Assembly: GCA_023411175.1 (NCBI GenBank)
Contig: JAEYPB010000030.1
Coordinates: 1-48,850, forward strand
DNA from: Bacillota bacterium
Lineage (GTDB): Bacteria > Bacillota > Clostridia > Christensenellales > Aristaeellaceae
Length of the DNA: 48,850 nucleotides
Direction of reading: 5' to 3'
Each line of letters opens with the position of its first letter. The stretch's first letter is position 1. Below the pieces are notes generated by a model, which did no database searches, was not told the origin of the DNA, and saw only the letters and a list, made by a program, of their open reading frames with translations. The position numbers and the translations under genes were made by a program. Below, in pieces: positions 25,141-33,580 of this stretch.

Positions 25141-25256
25141 AATAGGGAATCCTCTCACACCATGCCTGACCGTTGTATTTAGCCCGGAGAATCAGCCCCG
25201 GCAGCATGAGAGAGGTACATCAGGAGGCCAACCGTCTCAGCGGGCTCGCAAAGCGC

Positions 25257-26069
25257 TCAAAATTTCTCATCCGCGTTTTCATCCTCGGTGACAGGGATTT
25301 CCACGGGTTTCAGCTTGCGGTGCGTATGGACAGCAATCAGAACCAGCGCCACGGCGCCGAGGTAAAAGAAAGCCTCATTGAGAATATCGTTGGTCAATAC
25401 GCCTACCCGCGCCAGCGCCGCAGGGATGTTGATCAGCGCGCGCAGAAGGATCGCGGCGGGATACAGCCATAGTCTGCGGTTTTCGTATACGGAGTAGAAC
25501 ACGATGACCGACAGCGAAATGTGGATCGACAGCGTGAATATCCGATCGATGCCAGACAGCAGGAATGTGGCGGGCGGCTGGGCGGCATTTACTGCAGCTT
25601 CAATGAAGACCATTGTGTCGTACGAGCCATTTGTGGAATTGGCGATGACGCTCAGGACGAGGGCGTTGATCATCGCAATCCCGCCCAGCAGGATCGCCTC
25701 GCTGCCGCCGTAGCCAACACCGTAGCTAAGGCCCGTCTCGATGCCGCCATAGCGCCGTTTCAGAAGCTTGAAGGACAGAAAGCGGCCGGTTTCCCCGAAG
25801 ATGCCTGCGGCAAAGCAGCTATAGAGCATGTACCAGAACGGGTAGTTCGTTATCCAGATGGAACCGTCTGCTTCCGGTTTCATGACGAACTGGTTCATGA
25901 TCCGCCCCAGAACCAGGACAAACACCACAAACGCCGCCGCGCCGGCCAGCGCGGGCACGATTTTCGCGCCGTATTTTTTTCGGAAGACGATCAAAAGGGC
26001 GACGGGCACGCCGATGGAGAGCAGCGCGGACACCGCCATGCACAGAATGGAAACAGACGAAACCATCAT
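25257..26069 (-). CDS. YhfC-family membrane protein, copy 2, catalytic motifs lost
   Basis: A 270-residue paralogue of the gene at 24228-25040, with a nearly identical first 25 residues and the same membrane topology. At the motif positions it differs consistently: E92 is G (GETGR), H120 is Y (GYGGSE), and the HALID motif is RALIN (R210, N214); the LEQIMHW segment is LGRIMNQ. If these residues bind the metal in the family, as expected, this copy should be inactive and may act as a regulatory or substrate-binding pseudoprotease. The start is ATG 26069 or the adjacent ATG 26066, with AAGGAGAGG upstream. The reading frame is intact with good codon use, arguing against simple decay. Confidence 0.83.
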   Translation of the reverse strand: MMVSSVSILCMAVSALLSIGVPVALLIVFRKKYGAKIVPALAGAAAFVVFVLVLGRIMNQFVMKPEADGSIWITNYPFWYMLYSCFAAGIFGETGRFLSFKLLKRRYGGIETGLSYGVGYGGSEAILLGGIAMINALVLSVIANSTNGSYDTMVFIEAAVNAAQPPATFLLSGIDRIFTLSIHISLSVIVFYSVYENRRLWLYPAAILLRALINIPAALARVGVLTNDILNEAFFYLGAVALVLIAVHTHRKLKPVEIPVTEDENADEKF

Positions 26070-26113
26070 TTTGCCTCTCCTTGGGAATTTATACAGCTCC
26101 GTTTATTAACAAC

Positions 26114-26163
26114 ATCATAATGAGTTTAAAACCTGCAGTCAATGGGGCGCGGAGAATTAACCA
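26114..26163 (-). promoter_or_regulatory. Promoter and conserved upstream box of YhfC copy 2
   Basis: On the minus strand TTGACT (26137-26142), 17 bases, TATGAT (26114-26119), with the box TGGTTAATTCTCCGCG at 26148-26163. The layout matches copy 1 base for base in spacing, while the unconstrained parts of the spacer have diverged. Confidence 0.7.
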
Positions 26164-26231
26164 TGTAGAAAGAGATGACTTTTTATGGTTTCACTTCGAA
26201 TGCCAACCCCGGTGGGCGGCGTGACGCCAAT

Positions 26232-26265
26232 AAAAGACGCCGGAAATCCGTGCGGATTTCCGGCG
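26232..26265 (-). terminator. Probable terminator of pckG
   Basis: On the minus strand a 13-base-pair perfect stem CGCCGGAAATCCG / CGGATTTCCGGCG (26253-26265 with 26238-26250) with a 2-base loop centre, followed by TC and then TTTT. It lies 36 bases beyond the pckG stop. Confidence 0.65.
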
Positions 26266-26301
26266 CAAATACGCGGTATGGGATTATGCTTCAGACAATG
26301 C

Positions 26302-28095
26302 TTAGCCCTGCAGGCGCTTTTCCAGCGCGTCGAGCTGGTTGTACATCTCCTGGGGCAGCTTGCCTTCGTAGGTGGCGTAGTACTCCTTGATGGATTCGAG
26401 CTCGGCCTTCCAGCCTTCCTTGTCCACCTTGAGCAGCTCGTCCAGCGCGCCATCCTTCATGTCAAGGCCGGCGACGTCCAGATCTTCCTTCTTGGGCAGG
26501 TTGCCGATGGGGGTCGCTTCGGCACCGACCTCGCCAGAGACGCGCTGCACGATCCACTTGAGCACGCGGCTGTTGTCGCCGTAGCCCGGCCAGATGAACT
26601 TGCCTTCTGCGCTCTTGCGGAACCAGTTGACGTAGTAGATCTTGGGCAGCTTGTCGGCATCGGTCGCCTCGCCGATCTCAAGCCAGTGCTTGAGATAGTC
26701 CGCCGCGTTGTAGCCGATGAACGGCAGCATCGCGAAGGGATCGCGGCGAACCTGGCCGATCTTGGCGGAGATGGCGGCGGCGGTAATCTCGGAACCCATG
26801 ACAGAGCCGAGGAACACGCCGTGCTTCCAGTCGAAGCTCTCGTTCACCAGCGGGATGGTGGACGGACGGCGGCCGCCGATCAGAATCGCGGAAATCGGCA
26901 CACCGCTCGGATCTTCCCACTCGGGCGCGATGGACGGGCACTGCTTGGCGGGGGTGGTGAAGCGGGCGTTGGGATGGGCCGCCGGGTCCTTGCTGTCGGG
27001 CGTCCAGTCTCTGCCCTTCCAGTCGATCAGGTGATCCGGCGCGGGCGTGCCGATGCCCTCCCACCACACATCGCCATCATCGGTCAGCGCGACGTTGGTG
27101 AAGATGGTGTTCTTGGTGATGGTGTGCATCGCGTTGGGGTTGGAGTGCTCGGAGGTGCCCGGCGCCACGCCAAAGAAGCCCGCCTCGGGGTTGATGGCGT
27201 ACAGGCGGCCGTCCTTGCCGAATTTCATCCACGCGATGTCGTCGCCAACGGTCTCGACCTTCCAGCCCGGGATGGTCGGGATCAGCATGGCCAGGTTGGT
27301 CTTGCCGCAGGCGCTGGGGAACGCGCCGGCGATGTACTTGACGTTGCCCTTGGGATCGGTCAGGCGCAGGATCAGCATATGCTCCGCCATCCAGCCCTCG
27401 TCGCGGGCCTGGACGGACGCGATGCGCAGCGCGAAGCACTTCTTGCCCAGAAGTGCGTTTCCGCCGTAGCCGGAGCCGTAGGACCAGATCGTGCGATCCT
27501 CGGGGAAGTGGCTGATGTACTTCTGCTCAATCGGCGCGCAGGGCCAGGAAGAGTCCTTCTGTCCAGGCTCAAGGGGCGCGCCCACGGAGTGCAGGCAGGG
27601 CACGAAATCGCCGTCGTCGCCCAGCACGTCCAGAACCTGGTTGCCGATGCGGGTCATGATGCGCATGTTGACCACGACGTAGAGGCTGTCGGTGATTTCA
27701 ACACCGATTTTGGAAATGGGCGAGCCGACGGGGCCCATCGAGAAGGGAATGACGTACATCGTGCGGCCCTTCATGCAGCCGGCGTACAAGCCCTTCATCG
27801 TCTTTTTGAGCTCTTCCGGATCGATCCAGTTGTTGGTGATGCCGGCATCCTCCTGCTTCTTGGAGGCGATGAACGTGCGGTTTTCAACGCGCGCAACGTC
27901 CGAAGGATCGCTGCGGAACAGATAGCAGCCGGGGCGCTTTTCCGGGTTCAGCGGAATGGCCATGCCAGCGTCCACCATCTCCTTGAGCATGCGCTGATAT
28001 TCCTCTTCCGACCCATCGGTCCAGTAAATGCCATCCGGCTGGCACAATTCTTTGACTTCTTCAATCCACTGCAAAAGTTTCTTGTTCTTCGTCAT
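26302..28095 (-). CDS. pckG: Phosphoenolpyruvate carboxykinase (GTP)
   Basis: A 597-residue GTP-dependent PEPCK that interconverts oxaloacetate and PEP. It has the GTP-type signatures: P-loop with the reactive cysteine GAFPSACGKTNLAM, kinase-2-like VGDDIAWMKF, substrate-site GCMKGRTMYVIPFSMGP, and the guanine-binding region PAPDHLIDWKGRDW. Length is usual for this class (about 600) and distinct from the ATP enzyme (about 540). ATG 28095 follows AGGAG by 9 bases. It is transcribed alone from an extended -10 promoter. Confidence 0.97.
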   Translation of the reverse strand: MTKNKKLLQWIEEVKELCQPDGIYWTDGSEEEYQRMLKEMVDAGMAIPLNPEKRPGCYLFRSDPSDVARVENRTFIASKKQEDAGITNNWIDPEELKKTMKGLYAGCMKGRTMYVIPFSMGPVGSPISKIGVEITDSLYVVVNMRIMTRIGNQVLDVLGDDGDFVPCLHSVGAPLEPGQKDSSWPCAPIEQKYISHFPEDRTIWSYGSGYGGNALLGKKCFALRIASVQARDEGWMAEHMLILRLTDPKGNVKYIAGAFPSACGKTNLAMLIPTIPGWKVETVGDDIAWMKFGKDGRLYAINPEAGFFGVAPGTSEHSNPNAMHTITKNTIFTNVALTDDGDVWWEGIGTPAPDHLIDWKGRDWTPDSKDPAAHPNARFTTPAKQCPSIAPEWEDPSGVPISAILIGGRRPSTIPLVNESFDWKHGVFLGSVMGSEITAAAISAKIGQVRRDPFAMLPFIGYNAADYLKHWLEIGEATDADKLPKIYYVNWFRKSAEGKFIWPGYGDNSRVLKWIVQRVSGEVGAEATPIGNLPKKEDLDVAGLDMKDGALDELLKVDKEGWKAELESIKEYYATYEGKLPQEMYNQLDALEKRLQG

Positions 28096-28133
28096 GAACT
28101 ACCGCTCCTAACATCTCAAAATCGACCACCCTA

Positions 28134-28139
28134 ATTATA
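28134..28139 (-). promoter_or_regulatory. Extended -10 promoter of pckG
   Basis: On the minus strand TGG-TATAAT, with TATAAT at 28134-28139; the -35 region is poor (TTATTT at 17 bases). Transcription would start about 30 bases before the pckG ATG. Confidence 0.55.
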
Positions 28140-28502
28140 CCACATGCGGGCGCGTAAAATAAAGTAGAAAAAGCGAATTCTTCATGAATTTGCGGCGCAT
28201 TTTTGAAGTTTTGAAAATTCTGTTTATTCACTTTTCGAGAACGCGCGCAGTTCCGAACGCCCCGCCATGTCATAAAAGTATTGTGTTTTTGCACCAATAG
28301 TTATTCGATCATTGAATATTCATTGAGATTTTATGCGTGCTCAGAATTCGTCCGCCGTCTTTCTCGGCTTTCGCTCCCCGATAGCGCATCCATCGCAAAT
28401 CCGTGAAATCGACAGTCTTCGGGCGCGGAATTCAGGAAATCTGCACACCCGCGCAACAAAGAAAGATGCCTGGTGTACCCATCTCTTCCTATATATAATA
28501 GA
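28140..28502. other. AT-rich intergenic region between pckG and the hydrogenase operon
   Basis: About 360 bases without a credible gene. It is clearly more AT-rich than its surroundings. It contains a direct repeat TCATTGA at 28309-28315 and 28320-28326, one helical turn apart, and the upstream part of the hydrogenase promoter region. I see no conserved RNA fold here. Confidence 0.6.
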
Positions 28503-28522
28503 CAGATATATTTTCATATCTG
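28503..28522. promoter_or_regulatory. Inverted repeat upstream of the hydrogenase promoter
   Basis: CAGATAT-ATTTTC-ATATCTG, 7-base perfect arms, ending one base before the -35 hexamer. Position suits an activator or repressor site for the hydrogenase operon. Confidence 0.5.
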
Positions 28523-28551
28523 TTGACACCCGAGGTAGCGAGGACTATAAT
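28523..28551 (+). promoter_or_regulatory. Consensus promoter of the hydrogenase operon
   Basis: TTGACA (28523-28528), 17 bases, TATAAT (28546-28551), full consensus. Transcription from about 28558 gives a leader of roughly 95 bases, which rules out the in-frame ATG 28557 as a normal start. Confidence 0.85.
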
Positions 28552-28558
28552 GGCTGAT

Positions 28559-28615
28559 GGTCTTTGGGCCGCTGTATTTCCTGCGCTTTAAAGACCACGG
28601 GTACCAGGTGGTCTT
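28559..28615 (+). promoter_or_regulatory. Leader RNA with two mutually exclusive hairpins
   Basis: GGTCTTT (28559-28565) can pair with AAAGACC (28590-28596), or AAGACCAC (28591-28598) can pair with GTGGTCTT (28608-28615). The shared middle arm makes the two stems alternatives. No T-run follows, so control of translation or stability is more likely than termination. Confidence 0.45.
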
Positions 28616-28652
28616 GTATGAACACCGCCATCTCGGCGCAGGGGGTATAAAA

Positions 28653-30089
28653 ATGACAGGTCCCGCCCTATTGCTCTTTATTGTGTTTATTCCGCTCGTT
28701 GGCGCATGCATCCTTCCTCTGGTCGGACATGCGTCGCCCCGGGCGCGGAACGCGCTGGCCTTTGTGCTTGTCGCCATTCCCTTCGGCCTGCTCACCGCCA
28801 TACTGCCCGCGGCGCTTTCCGAAGCGCCTTATTCGTTTGACATCCCGCTTCCGTTGGGTCTGAGCTTCGGCTTCCACGCCGACGGCCTCGCGGTGTTCAT
28901 GGCGCTGATCTCCTCGTTCCTGGGGCTGATCATCGTGATATATTCGTTTGGGTATCTCGGCCACTACGAAAACCAGAACGAGTATTATTTTTATGTTGTG
29001 CTTTTCCTCGGCGCGATGATGGGCATCACGCTGACCACAAACCTGATCTTTCTCTATGGTTTCTGGGAGTTGTCCGCCCTCGCCTGCTGGCGGCTGATCG
29101 GCTTCTTCCGCGAGAAGGAAAATGTCCGGCGCGCCAACAAGGCGTTTCTGATCACCGGCGTCGGCGCGCTCATCATGCTGGCGGGCTTTTTGATGGTCTA
29201 CTTCCAGCATGGCACAACGGATCTTCTACTTTTGCGCGGCAAGGATATTTCCAATGCGGCCATGGTGCTGATCCTGTTTGGCATTTTGTCAAAGTCCGCG
29301 ACGCTACCGCTGCATTCGTGGATCGCGGACGCGGGCGTCGCCCCCACCCCCGCGACGGCGCTTCTGCACGCGGCGGTGCTGGTCAAGATCGGCGTGTACG
29401 TGTACGCGCGGCTCTTCGGCGTGACCTTCCATCTGGCGGATTTCTGGTATACGGCCGTTCCGGTGATCGCGGCGATCAGCGCGCTTCTGTCCGCGGGCGC
29501 CGCGGTGGTGGAGAACGACATCAAGCGCATCATCGCCTACTCCACCGTCAGCCAGATCGGCTTCATCCTGCTGGGGCTCTCGATCGGCGGCGAGGCGGCG
29601 ATGGCCGGCGGGTTGATGTACATCCTGATGCACGCGGTTTCAAAGGCCGGCCTGTTCCTCTGCGCCGGCATCGTCGAGCACAGCCTGCACACCAAGGACA
29701 TCCGCAAGATGGGAGGCCTCGGAAAGGCGATGCCCTGGACGGCGGCCTCCTTCTTCCTGTGCGCGTTCTCCGTCATGGGCGTCCCCCCCTTCGGCGGATT
29801 CTTCAGCAAGGACATGGTCATTCACGGCGCGATCGAATCCGGTCACCCCTGGATCGCAGCGGTGTTCATCCTGGGCGCGGTGATGACGGTCCTCTACCTG
29901 CTTCGCGCCTTCTACCGGGTATTTCTCGGGACCTCCCACGCGGAGCATGTCCCCCACGAGGGCCGGGACACGATGGTGTTCTCCGTGGCGCTTCTGGCGG
30001 CGCTGTCCCTCATAAGCGGCCTACTGATCTACTTTCCGGCCAACCTGGTGCACGCAATTGTTGAGCAAATGGCGGTGATCCTCCGATGA
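28653..30089 (+). CDS. Group 4 hydrogenase antiporter-like membrane subunit 1 (NuoL/MrpA family)
   Basis: A 478-residue polytopic protein of the proton-translocating NADH dehydrogenase/Mrp antiporter family. Ion-path residues are retained: E139 in the TM5 FWEL motif, K214 in SKSATLPLHSWI, H239 and K245 in LLHAAVLVKIGVY. It is the first gene of a twelve-gene operon for a complex I-like [NiFe] hydrogenase. The start is ATG 28653 (MTGPALLLFIVF) with AGGGGG 7 bases upstream; the frame opens earlier at 28557 but that ATG lies at the transcription start. The next gene overlaps by four bases. Confidence 0.88.
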   Translation: MTGPALLLFIVFIPLVGACILPLVGHASPRARNALAFVLVAIPFGLLTAILPAALSEAPYSFDIPLPLGLSFGFHADGLAVFMALISSFLGLIIVIYSFGYLGHYENQNEYYFYVVLFLGAMMGITLTTNLIFLYGFWELSALACWRLIGFFREKENVRRANKAFLITGVGALIMLAGFLMVYFQHGTTDLLLLRGKDISNAAMVLILFGILSKSATLPLHSWIADAGVAPTPATALLHAAVLVKIGVYVYARLFGVTFHLADFWYTAVPVIAAISALLSAGAAVVENDIKRIIAYSTVSQIGFILLGLSIGGEAAMAGGLMYILMHAVSKAGLFLCAGIVEHSLHTKDIRKMGGLGKAMPWTAASFFLCAFSVMGVPPFGGFFSKDMVIHGAIESGHPWIAAVFILGAVMTVLYLLRAFYRVFLGTSHAEHVPHEGRDTMVFSVALLAALSLISGLLIYFPANLVHAIVEQMAVILR

Positions 30090-31594
30090 GCCACACCCTT
30101 GATTCGTTCCTGCCCCTCGTTCTCGTGCTCGTGCCCGCAGCCTTCGGTGCGCTGATACTCCTCTTGCCCGAAGGCCTCGTCAAGGCGCGGCGCGCGGCGC
30201 TGATTGTCGGCGCGGCAGCATCCCTCACGCTGGCTGCCTACATTCAGGGCCAACCGCTGGAGTTCACCCGCGCATGGGCGTTCTGGGGCATGGATTTCTC
30301 CCTCAAGATGACTTCTATGGGCGGCGCTCTGGTTGTCGCGGCCGCCGCTGTCACGCTGGCTGCGGCCTTGTGCACCGCCGCGGGCAAATCCAAAGACTAC
30401 GGCAAGCTTTTTGAAGCGGGCATCCTCGTTTCGCTTTCGCTGGTTACCGGCGCGCTCATCGCCAACAACCTGGTGGCGATGCTGTTCTTCTGGCAGGCGA
30501 TGTGGGCGCCGCTGTTCGTGATGATTCGAGCGGGCAGCGAAAACGCCTGGAAGCGCGCGGTCCGGGCGGTGTTCACCGCGGGCCTCGCGGACCTGACGAT
30601 GATCCTGGGCATCGGCTTTTCCAGCGTCGCCGCAGAGAGCATGACCATCGACCACATGCACGTGGAAGCGGGCCCGCTGGGCGCGGTGGGCTTTGTGCTT
30701 CTGGCGGTTGGCGCCATCGCCAAGGTAGGGGCCATCCCCTTCCACGGCTGGCTGTACGACGCGGCGGAAGAAGCGCCCGAGTCGTTTCTGGCGCTCGTCC
30801 CCGGCGGGCTGAACCTCCTCATGGGTGCGAGCCTGCTTTCGAAACTCCCCGGCATGTTCGAACTGAGCGGCAGTTCCTGGCCGGTACTGACGGTTCTGGC
30901 GCTGGCCGCAGGCACCGCGCTGGTTTCCGGTTCGCTTTCGCTGACCGCGAACACCCATAAGAAGCTTTCCATTTCCCTCGTGATCGCCGAGGGCGGCGCG
31001 CTGATCCTGGGCGCCACCTCCAAGGCGGGCGGCGCTTTCGCCTTCGCCGCGATCTTCGCGGCAGCGGCCGGATTCTTCCTTCTTCTCACCGGCGGCGCGC
31101 TGGACCGGGCCGGAGAAAAAAATCCGCCCATCGCAACCACCGTCTACTGGCTGGCGGCGCTCGTCGCCTCCGCGGTGATCTTCGGCGGCGCAATGGTGCG
31201 CGTCGCGCTTCACGACGGCATCCTCGATTTGATCCTCGCGGTCGTGGCCCTGGTCGGCGCGCTCTTTGGCATAACTGGCGCGATCCATCTGGCCCACGTC
31301 ACCTTCTCCAAATCGCCGGTGGTGGGGCTGCCTGAGCCGGACGGCCTGATGGGCTGGATTGAAAAAACCCGCTTCGACCCCTACCCGGCCGCAGCGCGGC
31401 TCGTCAAGACCTACTCGAACCTGTCCCTCACGGTCAACGACGCGATCAGCTGGTTCTACGACGTTGCGGTCGTCCGCTTCATCGGCTTTTTGTCCACGCT
31501 GGTCAAGCAGGCGCACAACGGCAGCCAGTCCCGGTATGTGGTCTGGGTGCTGGCAGGTGCAGCGGTCGTGGTGGCGATCTTTGTTCTTTCCTGA
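30086..31594 (+). CDS. Group 4 hydrogenase antiporter-like membrane subunit 2, divergent
   Basis: A 502-residue polytopic protein of the same family with about 14 hydrophobic segments. The TM7 lysine is kept (K213 in KVGAIPFHGWL), but the TM5 glutamate position reads FWQ (Q137) and the TM8 LLHAA-type motif is replaced by LVPGGLNLLMGASLLSK. It also has a longer C-terminal amphipathic part (about 390-475) rich in charged residues, before a last hydrophobic helix; this may be a lateral or anchoring element. It starts at ATG 30086 in an ATGA overlap with subunit 1. Confidence 0.85.
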   Translation: MSHTLDSFLPLVLVLVPAAFGALILLLPEGLVKARRAALIVGAAASLTLAAYIQGQPLEFTRAWAFWGMDFSLKMTSMGGALVVAAAAVTLAAALCTAAGKSKDYGKLFEAGILVSLSLVTGALIANNLVAMLFFWQAMWAPLFVMIRAGSENAWKRAVRAVFTAGLADLTMILGIGFSSVAAESMTIDHMHVEAGPLGAVGFVLLAVGAIAKVGAIPFHGWLYDAAEEAPESFLALVPGGLNLLMGASLLSKLPGMFELSGSSWPVLTVLALAAGTALVSGSLSLTANTHKKLSISLVIAEGGALILGATSKAGGAFAFAAIFAAAAGFFLLLTGGALDRAGEKNPPIATTVYWLAALVASAVIFGGAMVRVALHDGILDLILAVVALVGALFGITGAIHLAHVTFSKSPVVGLPEPDGLMGWIEKTRFDPYPAAARLVKTYSNLSLTVNDAISWFYDVAVVRFIGFLSTLVKQAHNGSQSRYVVWVLAGAAVVVAIFVLS

Positions 31595-31628
31595 AGCGTA
31601 AACTCCCGGGTTTAAGGAGGAAATGTCC

Positions 31629-33041
31629 GTGCCGTTTCTGTTTATTGGGATCCCGCTGGCGGCCGTGGTGATCCTGAACGTGCTGAATTGGAACAGCCGC
31701 TGGTCGGCGCTGTGGGTAGCCCTGTCCGTGGCGCTCGTCCAGACCGGGCTGGGCGCCTGGGACCTTTTTCAGACCATCGCGACCGGCGCCCCCGTCGTGT
31801 CCACCTTCTTTGGGACTTTTTCGGTGGACACCTTCGCCGCGATCGTTCTGATCATCATCGGCCTCATCGCCGCGATTACGGCGCTGGTGGCCACAAACAC
31901 CATTCACGACAGCCGCTTCGCCTTCGGCAGCGCGCTGCTCATCCTGATGATGGGCATGAACGGCGTGGTCATGGTCACCGACATCTTCACGCTCTACGTC
32001 TTCATTGAAGTGACGGGCGCGGCTTCGTTCCTCCTGATCGCCATCAACAAAAAGCGGGACGAGGTGGAGGGCGCGTTCAAGTACTACCTGATGAGCGCGC
32101 TGGCCACGACGCTGATGCTGCTGTCGATCGCGCTGATCTACATGCAGGCCGGCGATACCTCCTACACAGCGGTATCCGCTTACGTGGCCTCGCTGAACGG
32201 CAATTACCCGCTGCTCATGAATGTGGCGATGATCCTGTTCATCGTCGCGCTCTCGATCAAGTCCGGCGTCGTGCCGTTCCACACCTGGGTTCCGGACGCC
32301 CACTCCTCCGCACCGTCCCCGGTGTCGGTGGTGCTGGCGGGCGTGGTCATCAAGGTGTCCGGCGTGTACGCGCTGATGCGCGTCTACCGGGACGTGTTCC
32401 TGAACGACCCGAAGATCGGCACGGCGCTGATGATTCTCTCGGTGGTGTCGATCCTCGTGGGCGCGCTGGGCGCCATCGGCCAGACGGACATCAAGCGGAT
32501 GCTGGCCTTCTCGAGCGTCAGCCAGATCGGCTACATCATCCTGGGCGTTTCCACCGGCTCCATGCTGGGCTTTGTCGGCGCTGTGATGCACTTTTTCAAC
32601 CATGCGACGTTCAAGTCCCTCTTGTTTGTCGACTCGGCGGCGATCGTGCACGAGACCGGCACACGGGACATGGATCAGATGGGCGGCCTGGGCGCGAAGA
32701 TGCCGGTGACGAGCGTCAGTTCCATCCTGGGGCTGATGTCAATGGCGGGCATTCCGCCGCTGTCCGGTTTCTGGTCGAAGCTCCTGATCGTCATGGCGGT
32801 GTGGCGGGTCTCCCCCGGCTTCGCCATCGCGGCGCTTTGTTTGAGCGGGCTTACCCTCGGGTATTTTCTTATACTGCAGAAGAAGGTATTTTTCGGAAAA
32901 CCTTCGCCCGCGATGGAAGCCGTCACCGAGTGCGGCAGCAGCATGAAGCTGGTTGAAATCTTTCTGTCCGCCGTCAACGTTCTGGCGGGGCTTTTGTTCC
33001 CGCTCCTGATCGTCTACCTCAGCGGCCGTGGCATCCTCTGA
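31629..33041 (+). CDS. Group 4 hydrogenase antiporter-like membrane subunit 3 (NuoN/MrpD family)
   Basis: About 470 residues, with NuoN/MrpD-type sequence and complete ion-path residues (numbered from ATG 31623): E129 in YVFIEVTGAASF, K213 in SIKSGVVPFHTWVPDAH, and K244 in GVVIKVSGVYALMRV. A further conserved block is QTDIKRMLAFSSVSQIGYIILG. ATG 31623 lies only 2 bases after GGAGG, while GTG 31629 is 8 bases after it; the GTG start is preferred, shortening the protein by two residues. Confidence 0.88.
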   Translation: MPFLFIGIPLAAVVILNVLNWNSRWSALWVALSVALVQTGLGAWDLFQTIATGAPVVSTFFGTFSVDTFAAIVLIIIGLIAAITALVATNTIHDSRFAFGSALLILMMGMNGVVMVTDIFTLYVFIEVTGAASFLLIAINKKRDEVEGAFKYYLMSALATTLMLLSIALIYMQAGDTSYTAVSAYVASLNGNYPLLMNVAMILFIVALSIKSGVVPFHTWVPDAHSSAPSPVSVVLAGVVIKVSGVYALMRVYRDVFLNDPKIGTALMILSVVSILVGALGAIGQTDIKRMLAFSSVSQIGYIILGVSTGSMLGFVGAVMHFFNHATFKSLLFVDSAAIVHETGTRDMDQMGGLGAKMPVTSVSSILGLMSMAGIPPLSGFWSKLLIVMAVWRVSPGFAIAALCLSGLTLGYFLILQKKVFFGKPSPAMEAVTECGSSMKLVEIFLSAVNVLAGLLFPLLIVYLSGRGIL

Positions 33042-33073
33042 CGACAGATCCTTGCGATGGAAGGTGTAGAGAA

Positions 33074-33580
33074 TTGAACTTTGCGGTGATGATTTTGCTT
33101 ATGGCGGGGCTCGTGGTCTCCGCGCTGCTCGTGGTGATGCTGCGGGATCTGCTCATGGCGGCGGTGGCGCTGTCGGCGATGAGCGCAGTCTTGACCATCA
33201 TTCTGTTCCTGCTCAAGGCGCCGCTGGCCGCGGTGTTTGAGCTGAGCGTTTGTGCCGGGCTGATTACGGTGGTGTTCATCAGCACCATTTCGATGACCAA
33301 GCTGCGCACCAAAGAGGAAATCGCAAAGCATCAGGAGGAGCGCCGCAAGCGCTTCAGCCTGCTGCCGGTGGTCGTGATCGCGCTGGTGTCCGCGGGCCTA
33401 GCCCTGATGATCCCCCACATGGGTGAACTCGTCCCCGCCGTCATCCCGGACGTCCCCACCACGGCGGAGGCCACCGTGTTCTGGAACGAGCGCCAGGCCG
33501 ACCTTCTGGGCCAGATCGTGATCGCGCTGGCCGGCGTGTTCGGCGTATTGATCTTCTTCAAGGAGGCTGACAAGCGATGA
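33074..33580 (+). CDS. Hydrogenase membrane subunit, NuoJ-like
   Basis: A 168-residue membrane protein resembling NuoJ/MrpB-type subunits: five hydrophobic segments, beginning MILLMAGLVVSALLVVMLRDLLMAAVALSAMSAVLTI (in part), then the conserved glutamate-containing segment AAVFELSVCAGLITVVFI. Residues 78-95 form a charged cytosolic loop. Translation starts at TTG 33074, with GGAAGGTG about 7 bases ahead; no better ATG exists before the first membrane helix. The stop overlaps the next start as ATGA. Confidence 0.8.
   Translation: MNFAVMILLMAGLVVSALLVVMLRDLLMAAVALSAMSAVLTIILFLLKAPLAAVFELSVCAGLITVVFISTISMTKLRTKEEIAKHQEERRKRFSLLPVVVIALVSAGLALMIPHMGELVPAVIPDVPTTAEATVFWNERQADLLGQIVIALAGVFGVLIFFKEADKR

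Noticed and set aside
26185..28134. 649-codon open frame antisense to pckG
   Set aside because: Shadow frame of a highly conserved gene in GC-rich DNA; no ribosome site or family signature.
28557..28652. N-terminal extension of the first antiporter subunit (in-frame ATG 28557)
   Set aside because: It starts at the predicted transcription start of a consensus promoter, lacks a ribosome site, and the extension is not membrane-like; ATG 28653 with AGGGGG is better.
30029..31516. Long minus-strand frames opposite the hydrogenase antiporter genes
   Set aside because: Arg/Gln/His-rich shadow products opposite clear membrane proteins; no start signals.
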